This document shows, piece by piece, positions 31,528 through 39,262 of a stretch of DNA of 64,000 nt. The stretch spans positions 372,001 to 436,000 of the forward strand of contig NZ_SRXO01000002.1 of NCBI RefSeq assembly GCF_008360935.1, read 5' to 3'. Position numbers and translations under genes: made by a program. Numbering within the stretch: position 1 is the first letter of the stretch; every line of letters begins with the position of its first letter. The DNA comes from Siccirubricoccus phaeus. Its GTDB lineage: Bacteria; Pseudomonadota; Alphaproteobacteria; Acetobacterales; Acetobacteraceae. The notes beneath the pieces were generated by a model. It saw nothing but the letters and a program-made list of their open reading frames with translations. It was not told the origin of the DNA and made no database searches.

Positions 31528-32514
31528 ATGCGCCGCCGCACGCTGCTGGCCGGGCTGGCCCTGCCGCCGCTGCTCCGCCCCGCTCTGGTTCGCGCCCAGG
31601 CGACGGCGCCGGCGGGCTGGCCGGAGAAGCCGGTGCGCATCCTGGTGGGCTTCCCGCCCGGCGGGCTGACGGATGTCCTCGCCCGGGTGCTGGCGAATGC
31701 GCTGCCGGCGCGCTTCGGCCAGCCCTTCCTGGTGGAGAACCGGACCGGCGCTTCCGGCATCATCGCCGCCGAGCTGGTGGCGAAATCCCCGCCCGACGGC
31801 CATACCCTGCTCCTGGCCCATCCCACGGCGATCGCCATCGCCCCGGCCCTGGCGCAGCGCCTGCCCTTCGACGCCGCCCGCGCCTTCGCGCCGGTGACGC
31901 TGCTGGCGCGGCAGCCGCATGTGCTGCTGGTGAAGGGGGATTCGCCGTGGAATTCCCTGGCCGAGCTGGTGGCGGAGGCGAAGCGGCGGCCGGGGGTGAT
32001 CACCTTCGCCTCCTCCGGCGTCGGCTCCGTCCAGCATGTCCAGGGCGAGCAATTCTGCATGGCGACGGGGATCGAGGCGGTGCATGTGCCCTATCGCGGC
32101 TCGGCGCCGACCATGACGGACATCGCCGCCGGCCAGGTGCATTGGGCGATCGACGGCGTCGGCGTCTCGGCGCCGCTGATTGAGGCCGGGTCGCTGAAGG
32201 CGCTGGGCACCGCGGCGCCGCGGCGGATCGCCCGCTGGCCTTCGCTGCCGAGCTTTGCCGAGCAGGGGGTGGAGGGCGTGGTCCCCGGCTCCTGGTTCGG
32301 GCTGATGGGGCCGGCGGGGATGGCGCCCGGGCTGGTGGCGGCGCTGGCCGAGGCCGCAGTGGCCGCCATGGCAGGGCCGGAGGCGCAGCGGGCCCTGACC
32401 AGCGCCTCGGCCGAGGCGGCGGTGGAGGGGCCGGAGGCCTTCGCCAGCTTCGTGGCGAATGAGACGGCGCAGTTCCGCGCCCTGGCGCAGCGGACGCGGA
32501 TCTCGCTGGATTGA
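31528..32514 (+). CDS. Bug family (TctC-like) periplasmic solute receptor
   Basis: 328 residues. The N-terminus MRRRTLLAGLALPPLLRPALVRAQA is an export signal with a Tat-like twin-Arg start. Hallmarks: WPEKPVRILVGFPPGGLTDVLARVLA, ENRTGASGIIAAELVAKSPPDGHTLLL, VHVPYRGSAPTMTDIAAGQVHW and SWFGLMGPAGMAPG. Start ATG 31528 has GAGGAGGAGGGG upstream. Orphan receptor: no TctA/TctB nearby. It shares only the general family pattern with the receptor at 5727, so it is an older paralogue rather than a recent duplicate. Its pairing with DUF1028 hints at uptake of the compound handled by that protein (inference). Confidence 0.9.
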   Translation: MRRRTLLAGLALPPLLRPALVRAQATAPAGWPEKPVRILVGFPPGGLTDVLARVLANALPARFGQPFLVENRTGASGIIAAELVAKSPPDGHTLLLAHPTAIAIAPALAQRLPFDAARAFAPVTLLARQPHVLLVKGDSPWNSLAELVAEAKRRPGVITFASSGVGSVQHVQGEQFCMATGIEAVHVPYRGSAPTMTDIAAGQVHWAIDGVGVSAPLIEAGSLKALGTAAPRRIARWPSLPSFAEQGVEGVVPGSWFGLMGPAGMAPGLVAALAEAAVAAMAGPEAQRALTSASAEAAVEGPEAFASFVANETAQFRALAQRTRISLD

Positions 32515-32568
32515 GTGCGGGCGGAGGGGTAGCGGCCGGCCCGGCCCGGTGCTACTCAGCCCGCCGCA

Positions 32569-32645
<77 letters not shown>

Positions 32646-32728
32646 TCCCCCCAAGACTTTTCTCCCACCGGCCCCGCTTTCCCGGCCCGCCGCGGCCAGG
32701 CCGGACAGTCGCCGCTGGCCAGGGCGAT

Positions 32729-32764
32729 ATCCGATCAGGCGCAATCGCCTGGTCGGATTTCTTG
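32729..32764 (+). terminator. Probable intrinsic terminator after tRNA-Pro
   Basis: ATCCGATCAGGCG and CGCCTGGTCGGAT form a 13-bp stem (one G-U pair) with a CAAT loop, followed by TTTCTT. It is 84 bases past the tRNA 3' end. The TTTCTT is also the start of the R5 repeat (32756-32818). Confidence 0.55.
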
Positions 32765-32818
32765 CTCTGGAAAATGTAGCGTCGAGAGCAGACCGTCTCC
32801 GCTCTGGCAGATCATGAC
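32756..32818 (+). repeat. About 65-bp repeat, forward copy (family R5)
   Basis: Begins GATTTCTTGCTCTGGAAAAT and continues GAGCAG-4-TCTCCGxTCTGxCxGATCA. The same string, in inverted orientation, lies at 39012-39076. Non-coding; near the tRNA terminator. Confidence 0.65.
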
Positions 32819-32846
32819 ATGGATCCGCCGGGCCGAGGCTGCCCTG

Positions 32847-32954
32847 GAGCGGGATCGGTTGAACTTCGCTTAGCTGTCCCGCGTCAGCTCCTTGTTCGGT
32901 CGCGCGATTCACGGCTTCGGTCGATTAGACTAGACCTCAACCGATCAGGCTCTA
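32847..32954. repeat. About 105-bp repeat with complementary ends, copy B (family R1)
   Basis: Starts GAGCGGGATCGGTTGAAC and ends CCTCAACCGATCAGGCTCTA; the middle has CTCCTTGTTCGGTCGCGCGATTCACGG in interrupted form. Same family as 6845-6947 and 52679-52783. The rightmost CTAG joins directly to the next palindrome. Confidence 0.75.
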
Positions 32955-32992
32955 GAGCATTCTCCATGCACCAAGGCGCATGGAGAATGCTC
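32955..32992. repeat. Perfect 15-bp-arm palindrome
   Basis: GAGCATTCTCCATGC and GCATGGAGAATGCTC are exact inverted copies around ACCAAGGC. It follows R1 copy B without a gap. Similar in build to the GAGC...GCTC palindromes at 40496-40537 and 52637-52679, but with a different arm sequence. Confidence 0.7.
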
Positions 32993-33010
32993 CAGGTCTT
33001 TGTTCAGGCG

Positions 33011-33055
33011 AGCAAATTACTCCGATCAGCTGAGTCCACCTGATCGGAGTTTGCT
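33011..33055 (-). terminator. Hairpin past the glcE stop (leftward terminator candidate)
   Basis: On the minus strand, AGCAAACTCCGATCAG and CTGATCGGAGT...TTTGCT form a stem of at least 11 perfect pairs with flanking AGCAAA/TTTGCT pairs, directly beyond the glcE stop, and continue with TAATTT. It could end glcDE transcription. Confidence 0.5.
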
Positions 33056-34252
33056 TTAAAGCCCCGCCCGCATCCGCCCTGGGTTGAGGATGCCGGCCGG
33101 GTCCATCACCGCCTTCACCCGGGCGCCGATGGCCGCCAGCGCCGGCGGCTCCGCCGGCAGCACCGCGACGGCGGCGCGCAGGGCTTCCGGCGCGCGGAAC
33201 AGGGTGAAGGTACCGCCCGCCGCCGCCGCGGCCGCCATCACGGCGTCATGCTGCGCCTCGGTGGCGGGGCCGGCCAGCCAGACCAGCCCGCCGCCCCAAT
33301 CCAGCAGCGATTTCGGGCAGCCGGCGTCGGCAACCACCTGGGGCCCCTCCCCCGGCGCCACGGAGACGCGCCAGACGGCGTCCTCCGGCTCGGCGGAGAG
33401 CGGCTCCGCCTCCCGCACCGCCTCCCAGAGAGCGCGGCTTGCCTCCCCTTCCAGCCAGTGCACAGCGCCGAAGCCGGCCAGCTCCGCCCGCAGCCGGCCG
33501 CCGCGATAGGCCACCGATTCGGCAAAATCCTCGAGGCGCAGCACCGCCTGGGGCCCGTCCAGCCCGGCCCAGCCCGCTGGCAGCCCCTGGGGCAGCAGCG
33601 CGGCGGCGGAAACGCCATAGGGGCTGCCCAGCCCGGCCGAGAGCACCTGCACCCCCTGCGCCAGATCGGCCACGGCAACCGCCACCGTGCCCGTCGCCTC
33701 CGGCCCCGGCAGCACCTTCAGCGTGATTTCCGTCAGCACGCCGAGCGTCCCATGCGCCCCGGTCAGCAGCTTGCAGAGATCGAGGCCGGTGACGTTCTTC
33801 AGCACCCGCCCGCCGCTGCGGAACACCTCGCCCTTCCCGTTCACCGCGCGGATGCCCATGACATGGTCTCGCATCGCCCCGCCCGAGATGCGCCGCGGGC
33901 CGGAGAGGTTGGTCGCCACCAGCCCGCCCAGGGTCGGCGCCCCCTCGCTGCCGAACAGCGCCGTCAGCGACGGCGGCTCGGCGATCAGGTGCTGGCCATG
34001 CTCGGCCAGCGCCGCCGCGATCTCCGGCAGGGGCGTGCCGGCACGGGCCTGGAGGATCAGCTCCTGCGGCTTGTAGAGGGTGATGCCGGAGAGCCCGCGC
34101 AGAGAGAGCGTCCGCGCCGCCTGCACCGGCCGCAGCAACCCGCGCTTGGTCCCTGCCCCCTCGATCGCCAGGGGCGTCCCCGACGCAGCGGCAGCCGCCA
34201 CCGCAGCGGCCAGCTCCGCCTCATCCGCCGGCGCCAGCACCGAATCGCTCAT
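33056..34252 (-). CDS. glcE: Glycolate oxidase subunit GlcE-like FAD-binding protein
   Basis: 398 residues. GlcE is the second FAD-containing subunit of glycolate dehydrogenase (glycolate to glyoxylate). PCMH-type FAD domain features: GTPLAIEGAGTKRGLLRP, LSLRGLSGITLYKPQELILQARAGTPLPEIAAAL, EPPSLTALFGSEGAPTLGGLVATNLSGPRRISGGAMRDHVMG, GGRVLKNVTGLDLCKLLTGAHGTLGVLTEITLKVLP. The start ATG overlaps the glcD stop (ATGA), so GlcD and GlcE are translated together. The expected third subunit gene, glcF (iron-sulfur), does not follow; a terminator-like hairpin and the tRNA region come next. Confidence 0.93.
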   Translation of the reverse strand: MSDSVLAPADEAELAAAVAAAAASGTPLAIEGAGTKRGLLRPVQAARTLSLRGLSGITLYKPQELILQARAGTPLPEIAAALAEHGQHLIAEPPSLTALFGSEGAPTLGGLVATNLSGPRRISGGAMRDHVMGIRAVNGKGEVFRSGGRVLKNVTGLDLCKLLTGAHGTLGVLTEITLKVLPGPEATGTVAVAVADLAQGVQVLSAGLGSPYGVSAAALLPQGLPAGWAGLDGPQAVLRLEDFAESVAYRGGRLRAELAGFGAVHWLEGEASRALWEAVREAEPLSAEPEDAVWRVSVAPGEGPQVVADAGCPKSLLDWGGGLVWLAGPATEAQHDAVMAAAAAAGGTFTLFRAPEALRAAVAVLPAEPPALAAIGARVKAVMDPAGILNPGRMRAGL

Positions 34253-35694
34253 GCCGCGCGCTGCAGGGCTGGGTTGTCTTCCAGCGGGAAGACCTTGGCT
34301 GGGTTCAGCAGCCAGGCGGGGTCGAAGGCCGATTTGATCGCCCGCTGCTGCGTCAGCTCCGCCGCGGTGAATTGCACGCCCATCAGGTCCCGCTTCTCCA
34401 CACCGACGCCATGCTCGCCGGTCAGGCACCCGCCCACCTCGACGCAGAGCTTCAATATGTCGGCGCCGAAGCTTTCCGCCTTGCGGAAGCTCTCGGGATC
34501 ATTGGCGTCGAACATGATGAGCGGGTGCAGATTGCCGTCGCCGGCATGGAACACATTCGCCACCTGCAAGCCATAGGATGCGCTCATCTCGCCGATGCGC
34601 TTCAGCACGAAGGGCAGCTCCCCGGTCGGGATGGTGCCGTCCATGCAGAGATAGTCCGGCGAGATACGGCCGACCGCCCCGAAGGCGCCCTTGCGGCCCT
34701 TCCAGATGGCCAGCGACTCCTCGGCGCTCTGCGCCACCTTCAGGCTGATCGGGTCGAAGCGGTTGCAGATCTCCTTCAGCTTGCCGAGCAGCATGTCCTG
34801 CTCCGCGACGCTGCCTTCCACCTCGATGATCAGCATCGCCTCGGCATCCAGCGGGTAGCCGGCATGGGCGAAGGCTTCGCAGGCATGGATGCAGGGACGG
34901 TCCATGAACTCCAGCGCCACGGGGATGATGCCGCTGCCGATGATGGCATCCACCGCCTGGCCGGCGATCTCCGTCCCCTTGAAGGCGGCCAGCATGGCGC
35001 GCTGGCCTTCCGGGCTGCGCAGGATGCGCACCGTGACTTCCGTGACGATGCCAAGCTGCCCCTCGCTGCCGGTGATCAGGCCGAGCCAGTCATAGCCCGC
35101 GGCGTCCAGGTGCTGGCCGCCGATCTCCACCACCTCCCCCGCCATGGTGACGAGCTTCACACCGAGCAGGTTGTTGGCGGTGACGCCGTATTTCAGGCAA
35201 TGCGCCCCGCCGGAATTCATCCCGACATTGCCGCCGATCATGCAGGCGAGCTGGCTGGACGGGTCCGGCGCATAGAAGAAGCCGTCGGCGGAGACATGGT
35301 TGGTGATGCCGAGATTGGTGACGCCCGCCTCCACCACCGCCAGGCGGTTGGCGTAGTCCACCTCCAGGATCCGGTTCATCCGCATCATGCCGATGACGAC
35401 GGCATCCGCCAGCGGCAGCGCGCCGCCGGAGAGCGAGGTGCCGGCGCCGCGCGGCACCACCCGCACCCCCTCCGCCTGGCAGAGGCGCAGCACCGCCGCC
35501 ACTTCCGCCGTGCTGGTCGGCAGCACCACGGCCAGCGGCGGCTGGCGATAGGCGGAGAGCCCGTCCGTCTCATAGGGTTTCAGGCGGAGCGTCTCGCTGA
35601 TCACCCCGTCCTCGGGCAGGATGGCGCGCAGGCCGGCCAGGATCGCCTCCCGCCGGGCGAGCACCTCGGGCTTCGGGTCTGGCAGCCGGATCAT
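34249..35694 (-). CDS. glcD: Glycolate oxidase subunit GlcD (FAD-linked oxidase)
   Basis: 481 residues. FAD-linked oxidase, glycolate dehydrogenase catalytic subunit; paralogues oxidise D-lactate or D-2-hydroxyglutarate. Seen: PLAVVLPTSTAEVAAVLRLCQAEGVRVVPRGAGTSLSGGALP (PCMH FAD domain), GFFYAPDPSSQLACMIGGNVGMNSGGAHCLKYGVT, GSEGQLGIVTEVTVRIL, VANVFHAGDGNLHPLIMFD and the C-terminal CLTGEHGVGVEKRDLM, all standard for GlcD. Start ATG 35694 chosen for the GGAG upstream and the family N-terminus; a longer frame to 35778 exists. Operon partner is glcE with a 4-base overlap. Acts at the inner membrane face, electrons normally go to quinone through GlcF. Confidence 0.95.
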   Translation of the reverse strand: MIRLPDPKPEVLARREAILAGLRAILPEDGVISETLRLKPYETDGLSAYRQPPLAVVLPTSTAEVAAVLRLCQAEGVRVVPRGAGTSLSGGALPLADAVVIGMMRMNRILEVDYANRLAVVEAGVTNLGITNHVSADGFFYAPDPSSQLACMIGGNVGMNSGGAHCLKYGVTANNLLGVKLVTMAGEVVEIGGQHLDAAGYDWLGLITGSEGQLGIVTEVTVRILRSPEGQRAMLAAFKGTEIAGQAVDAIIGSGIIPVALEFMDRPCIHACEAFAHAGYPLDAEAMLIIEVEGSVAEQDMLLGKLKEICNRFDPISLKVAQSAEESLAIWKGRKGAFGAVGRISPDYLCMDGTIPTGELPFVLKRIGEMSASYGLQVANVFHAGDGNLHPLIMFDANDPESFRKAESFGADILKLCVEVGGCLTGEHGVGVEKRDLMGVQFTAAELTQQRAIKSAFDPAWLLNPAKVFPLEDNPALQRAA

Positions 35695-35878
35695 GGGCGG
35701 GCTCCGTTTCGCGCTGACGTCAGTGGCCTGACTGGCCGCTCCGCCCGCCGGAATCCAGCGGGGTCGGGGGCAGGACACCGGCCGAAGATGGGCCGGCCAC
35801 GAGCGACGGACAAGCCGGCTTGCCTGACGCGCCCGCCGCCGCCACTCTCCGCCGCCCTCGGCCTGTATGGAGACTCTC

Positions 35879-36241
35879 GTGCGCCTGTCCTATCGCCTTG
35901 CCCTGCCTGCGCTGATCCTGTGGGGCGCGCTCGCCGCGCCGGCCGGGGCGCAAATCCGCGAAGGCCGCTACGCGGTGGAGGGCAACAACCCGGATGGCAG
36001 CCCCTATACGGGGCAATTCGCCCTGCAGCCGGGGCCGGGCGGGAGCTGGGTGGCCGTCTGGCAGGTGGGGAATGTGCGGCTGGCCGGGCTGGGGCTGATC
36101 GAAGGCGGGGTGCTGTCCATCGGCTTCGCCGCGGAAGGGCGGCCGGGGGTCGCAGCCTACCAGGTGGAGCCGGACGGCAAGCTGCGGGGGAGCTGGACCA
36201 CCGGCGGCGGCATCGGGCAGGAGACGCTGACGCCGGAGTGA
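35879..36241 (+). CDS. Small exported protein of unknown function
   Basis: 120 residues from a GTG at 35879, which has GGAGA six bases upstream; the in-frame ATG at 35867 lacks a ribosome site. The first 24 residues (RLSYRLALPALILWGALAAPAGA) are a signal peptide. The mature part, REGRYAVEGNNPDGSPYTGQFALQPGPGGSWVAVWQVGNVRLAGLGLIEGGVLSIGFA..., is a beta-rich repeat of Gly/Trp strands seen in many small secreted alphaproteobacterial proteins; no known function. It is divergent from glcD across about 180 bases. The stop is followed by a GC-palindromic repeat. Confidence 0.75.
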   Translation: MRLSYRLALPALILWGALAAPAGAQIREGRYAVEGNNPDGSPYTGQFALQPGPGGSWVAVWQVGNVRLAGLGLIEGGVLSIGFAAEGRPGVAAYQVEPDGKLRGSWTTGGGIGQETLTPE

Positions 36242-36244
36242 GGG

Positions 36245-36470
36245 AAGGAAAAGCGGGGGCTCCGCCCCCGTACCCCGTCAGGGGCTCCGCCCCTGGACCC
36301 CGCCGGGGACCGGACCGGTCCCCGGACCCCGGTGTGAGTTTCGGAAGGGGGTGAACTTGCCGGCCCTGTCTCAAGAGGGTCGGCTCTGGATCGGGGGGAT
36401 TTCGGACAGGCTCTTGGGGCGGGGGCGGAAGGACGCTTTCCCCTGGCGGGGGTGCAAGGGCAGGGGCTCC
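36245..36470. repeat. GC-palindromic intergenic repeat (family R6)
   Basis: Fills the 290-bp gap to the TauD-type gene. Blocks: GGGGGCTCCGCCCCC, CAGGGGCTCCGCCCCTG, GGGGACCGGACCGGTCCCC, the GGTGTGAGTTTC core also seen at 14080, and GACAGGCTCTTGGGGCGGGGGC. 36375-36415 additionally has GTCTC-AAGAGG-TCGG / CGGACAGGCTCTTG. The purine-rich GGTCGGGAGAACGGAAC at 36514-36530 is the ribosome site of the next gene. Confidence 0.65.
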
Positions 36471-36530
36471 TTCTGGCCTCCCGCCGCGCCACGTGGAACA
36501 CTCCCCGCCGCAAGGTCGGGAGAACGGAAC

Positions 36531-37355
36531 ATGCAACTGCGCAAGCTTGGCGCCATGGTCGGCGCGGAGATCGGCGGGATCGACCTGGCCGCGCCCCTGG
36601 ACCAGGGCCAGGTGGCGGAGATCCGGGAAGCGCTGGCCGAGAACGGCGTGGTCTTCTTCCGCGACCAGCACCTGACGCCCGAGCAGCACATCGCCTTCGC
36701 CGAGCGCTTCGCCGCCATCAACATCAACCGCTTCTTCCGCCCGGTGGAGGGCTATCCGCAGATCGCCGAGGTGCGGAAGGAGCCGGGCCAGACGAAGAAT
36801 ATCGGCGGCGGCTGGCATACCGACCACAGCTATGACCAGGTCCCCGCCCTCGGCTCCATCCTGCTGGCGCGGGAGCTGCCGGAGATGGGCGGCGACACCC
36901 TCTTCGCCTCCATGGTCGCGGCCTGGGAGGCGCTGTCGCCCGGGATGCGGCAGACGCTCTCCGGCATGCGCGCCGTCCATTCCAGCCGCCACGCCTTCGG
37001 CAACCGGCAGCGGGAGGAGCACAAGGACGGCCGCTACCAGAATGCCGATCAGGCGGTGCAGGACGCCATCCACCCGGTGGGGCTGAAGGTGCCCGGCACC
37101 GGCCGCACCGCGCTCTATGTGAATCCCAGCTTCACCCTGCGCTTCGAGGGCTGGACCGACGAGGAGAGCAAGCCGCTGCTGGATTTCCTCTACCGCCATG
37201 CCCAGCGGCCGGAATTCCAAATGCGCTTCCAGTGGCGGGAAGGCTCCATCGCCTTCTGGGACAACCGCCTTACCTGGCATTACGCGCTGAACGACTACCA
37301 GGGGGAGCGGCGGCTGATGCACCGCGTCACCCTGGAGGGGGTGCCGCTGCAGTAA
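36531..37355 (+). CDS. TauD/TfdA family 2-oxoglutarate/Fe(II) dioxygenase
   Basis: 274 residues, normal for TauD. Facial triad His96-x-Asp98 (WHTDHSY) and His250 (TWHYALNDY), and the 2-oxoglutarate Arg in RRLMHRVTLEG. Features such as MQLRKLGAMVGAEIGGIDLAAPL at the N-terminus, GVVFFRDQHLTPEQHIAFAERF and LPEMGGDTLFASM match the taurine/2,4-D/alkylsulfatase group. The substrate cannot be told: no tauABC or ssu genes are near. Start ATG 36531 with GGGAGAACGG. A 7-bp hairpin (CGACGCC-GCT-GGCGTCG, 37361-37377) follows the stop. Confidence 0.92.
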   Translation: MQLRKLGAMVGAEIGGIDLAAPLDQGQVAEIREALAENGVVFFRDQHLTPEQHIAFAERFAAININRFFRPVEGYPQIAEVRKEPGQTKNIGGGWHTDHSYDQVPALGSILLARELPEMGGDTLFASMVAAWEALSPGMRQTLSGMRAVHSSRHAFGNRQREEHKDGRYQNADQAVQDAIHPVGLKVPGTGRTALYVNPSFTLRFEGWTDEESKPLLDFLYRHAQRPEFQMRFQWREGSIAFWDNRLTWHYALNDYQGERRLMHRVTLEGVPLQ

Positions 37356-37360
37356 TCCCA

Positions 37361-37377
37361 CGACGCCGCTGGCGTCG
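37361..37377. terminator. Short hairpin between convergent TauD and DoxX genes
   Basis: CGACGCC-GCT-GGCGTCG, six bases after the TauD-gene stop, within the 89-bp gap of two converging genes; CCCGCC...GGCGGG lies at 37391-37417. No T-run, so weak evidence. Confidence 0.35.
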
Positions 37378-37444
37378 CGGGAGCCGCAAAGGTGCGGCAC
37401 AGCCCGCCACGGCGAAGCCGCGGCGGGGGCACCGGGCAGCGGCT

Positions 37445-37876
37445 TCAGGCCGCCACGGGCCGGCGGCCGCCCAGCAGCCGGCGGACATCCAGCGCATGGG
37501 CGCCGGCGCCGAGCCCGGCCTGCACCACCAGCAGCACGACCCAGAAGGCCGGGAATTCCCAGCCGCCGCCCCGGGCGCTGAACACCCAGCCATTGCCGAT
37601 ATGCTGCAGCGTCGCGCCGATCATCAGCGGCACCAGCGCCAGCGACACCGGCCGCACCCAGACGCCGAGGATGAGGGCGATGCCCGCCAGCGTCTCCGCC
37701 ACCGCCACCACGGCACCGAGAATGGGCGGGTAGCCGATGCTGCCGAAATAGCCCATCACCCCGGCGAAGCCGAAGGTGAGGATCTTCATCAGCAGCCCAT
37801 GCGCCAGGAACAGGATGCCCATGGCGACGCGCAGCAGCAGCGCGGCATAGGGCGTGGTCACGCGGTCGTGGATCAT
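37445..37876 (-). CDS. DoxX family membrane protein
   Basis: 143 residues, four transmembrane helices. Seen: PYAALLLRVAMGILFLAHGLLMKILTFGFAGVMGYFGSIGYPPILGAVVAVAETLAGIALILGVWVRPVSLALVPLMIGATLQHIGNGWVFSARGGGWEFPAFWVVLLVVQ, which is the DoxX/YphA pattern with the conserved R, H and GG residues. DoxX proteins are linked to quinone- or thiol-related redox in the inner membrane, without a fixed role. Start ATG 37876 with GGAG upstream; a longer frame to 37972 overlaps the promoter region. It is divergent from a LysR gene and probably its target. Confidence 0.88.
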   Translation of the reverse strand: MIHDRVTTPYAALLLRVAMGILFLAHGLLMKILTFGFAGVMGYFGSIGYPPILGAVVAVAETLAGIALILGVWVRPVSLALVPLMIGATLQHIGNGWVFSARGGGWEFPAFWVVLLVVQAGLGAGAHALDVRRLLGGRRPVAA

Positions 37877-37974
37877 CGGGATGGCTCCGTTCGGGGGGCA
37901 GCTTCCGGCGCTGCCGTCGGCGCGGAGCATGGCCGGCCCGGCCGGGGCGCTTCCAACGGAGGTCCGGAACATCC

Positions 37975-37995
37975 ATCATCACGCCGCTGAATGAT
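37975..37995. promoter_or_regulatory. LysR-type T-N11-A operator between doxX and lysR genes
   Basis: ATCAT-N11-ATGAT, an 11-base-spaced dyad within an extended imperfect palindrome (TCCATCAT...ATGATGTGGA). It lies 12 bases before the LysR start and about 100 bases ahead of doxX, the usual place for an autoregulatory site of a divergent LysR regulator. Not experimentally known. Confidence 0.55.
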
Positions 37996-38006
37996 GTGGA
38001 AGCGGC

Positions 38007-38963
38007 ATGGCCGATCTCGGGACCCTGGACCTCAACCTGCTGCGGGTCTTCGACGCGGTGGCGCGGGAACGTCACGTCACAAGGGCGGCGGAGCGGCTGC
38101 ACCTCTCCCAGCCCGCGGTCTCCAACGCCCTTGCCCGCCTGCGCCACGCGCTGGGGGATGAGCTCTTCCTCCGCCGCCCGGGCGGGGTGGAGCCGACGGC
38201 CCTGGCCCTTTCCCTGGCCGGGCCGGTGGCCGAGGCGCTGGACCGCATCGCCGAGGCCATCGTCGCCCAGGCGCCTTTCGATCCGGCGACGACGGAGCGC
38301 GTCTTCCCCATTGCCCTCAGCGAATATGCGGAGGCGGTGCTGGCCCCGCCGCTGATCGCCCGGATGCAGCAGCAGGCGCCGGGCGCGCTGCTCGCCACCC
38401 GCCATGCCGACCGGACGAATTGGGAGGAGCTGCTGGCCAGCGACCAGGCGATGCTGGCGATCGGCATGCTGCCGGAGCCGCCGGCGCTCTACACAAGGCT
38501 GCGGCTGCTGCCGGAGGTGTTCTGCACGGTGATGCGCGCCGGCCACCCCCTGGCGGAAGGGGAGCTGACGCTGGACCGCTTCCTTTCCGTGCCGCATCTG
38601 CTGCATTCGCCGAACGGCTCCCGCGACGGCGCGCTGGACTGGGTGCTGGCGCGCAGCGGCCATAAGCGGAGGTTGGGCGCGGTGGTGGCGCATCTGGCGG
38701 GGGTGCCGGAGATATTGCGCGGCACGGACCTCATCATGACGCTCTCCGCCCGGCTGGCGCAGTTGCTGGCCGATGCGCATGGGCTGGTGGTGCGGCCGAC
38801 CCCGGTGGGCGTGCGGCATCACCGGCTTTCGCTGATCTTCCACCGGCGGTTCGAGGCGGATGCCGGCCATGCCTGGCTGCGCCGGCTCATCCTCGGCGTG
38901 GCGCGGGAGATCACGCCGGTTGGGGCGCCGGCGGAGGATGTGCCGGAGGAGGCGGATGCGTGA
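38007..38963 (+). CDS. LysR family transcriptional regulator
   Basis: 318 residues. N-terminal winged helix-turn-helix: LDLNLLRVFDAVARERHVTRAAERLHLSQPAVSNALARLRHALGDELFLRRPGGVEPT. The C-terminal periplasmic-binding-like effector domain resembles the NodD/NahR/LinR group (HADRTNWEELLASDQAMLAIGMLP; VPHLLHSPNG). It is transcribed away from doxX with a T-N11-A dyad between them, so it probably controls doxX and itself in response to an unknown small molecule. ATG 38007 is preceded by GGAAG. Confidence 0.92.
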   Translation: MADLGTLDLNLLRVFDAVARERHVTRAAERLHLSQPAVSNALARLRHALGDELFLRRPGGVEPTALALSLAGPVAEALDRIAEAIVAQAPFDPATTERVFPIALSEYAEAVLAPPLIARMQQQAPGALLATRHADRTNWEELLASDQAMLAIGMLPEPPALYTRLRLLPEVFCTVMRAGHPLAEGELTLDRFLSVPHLLHSPNGSRDGALDWVLARSGHKRRLGAVVAHLAGVPEILRGTDLIMTLSARLAQLLADAHGLVVRPTPVGVRHHRLSLIFHRRFEADAGHAWLRRLILGVAREITPVGAPAEDVPEEADA

Positions 38964-38985
38964 AGGATCGGGGGGCTTCGGCCCT

Positions 38986-39048
38986 CGGAGCAGCCTCCGA
39001 TCTGCCGGATCACGTCGTGATCCGGCAGATCGGAGATAAGCTGCTCCA
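38986..39048 (+). terminator. Long double-layer hairpin after the LysR gene
   Basis: CTCCGATCTGCCGGATCAC and GTGATCCGGCAGATCGGAG (38995-39035) form a 19-bp perfect stem with a GTC loop, inside a second pair GGAGCAG/CTGCTCC. It is 23 bases past the LysR stop. Its left-hand part overlaps the R5 repeat on the minus strand. The stem is strong enough to end transcription although no long T-run follows (TTATATTTT at 39053-39060). Confidence 0.55.
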
Positions 39049-39076
39049 GGCATTATATTTTCCAGAGCAAGAAATC
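39012..39076 (-). repeat. About 65-bp repeat, inverted copy (family R5)
   Basis: On the minus strand it starts GATTTCTTGCTCTGGAAAAT (39076 down to 39057), then GGAGCAG-4-TCTCCGATCTGCCGGATCA. The forward copy is at 32756-32818. It overlaps the LysR-gene hairpin and the end of a gene remnant. Confidence 0.65.
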
Positions 39077-39262
39077 CCCTCCCGGAAGATCGCCGCCGTG
39101 CCGCCCTCGGGGCGGAAGGCGGTGTAGAGCACCTTCCGCTCCGGCTGGCCCGTCACCCGCTCGACCAGCCGGGACCAGGGCGCGGCGCAGCCCCGACATG
39201 GCGGGGTCGAGATAGGAGAGCGGCAGGTCCGGCTGCAGCAGCTCGCTTCCGGCACGCCCCAT
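39053..39262 (-). pseudogene. Short frameshifted gene remnant, function not recognised
   Basis: Two overlapping minus-strand frames join into one plausible protein piece: MGRAGSELLQPDLPLSYLDPAMSGL in one frame, then APWSRLVERVTGQPERKVLYTAFR and PEGGTAAIFREG in the next (switch near 39185). It ends inside the R5 repeat. The codon use (third-position G/C) of each piece fits coding DNA. I do not recognise the family. Confidence 0.35.

Noticed and set aside
35691-39053. A 1120-residue minus-strand open frame spanning several genes
   Set aside because: It runs antisense to a TauD oxygenase, a LysR gene and two repeats and in another frame of DoxX; no domain is recognisable, so it is a GC-bias artefact.
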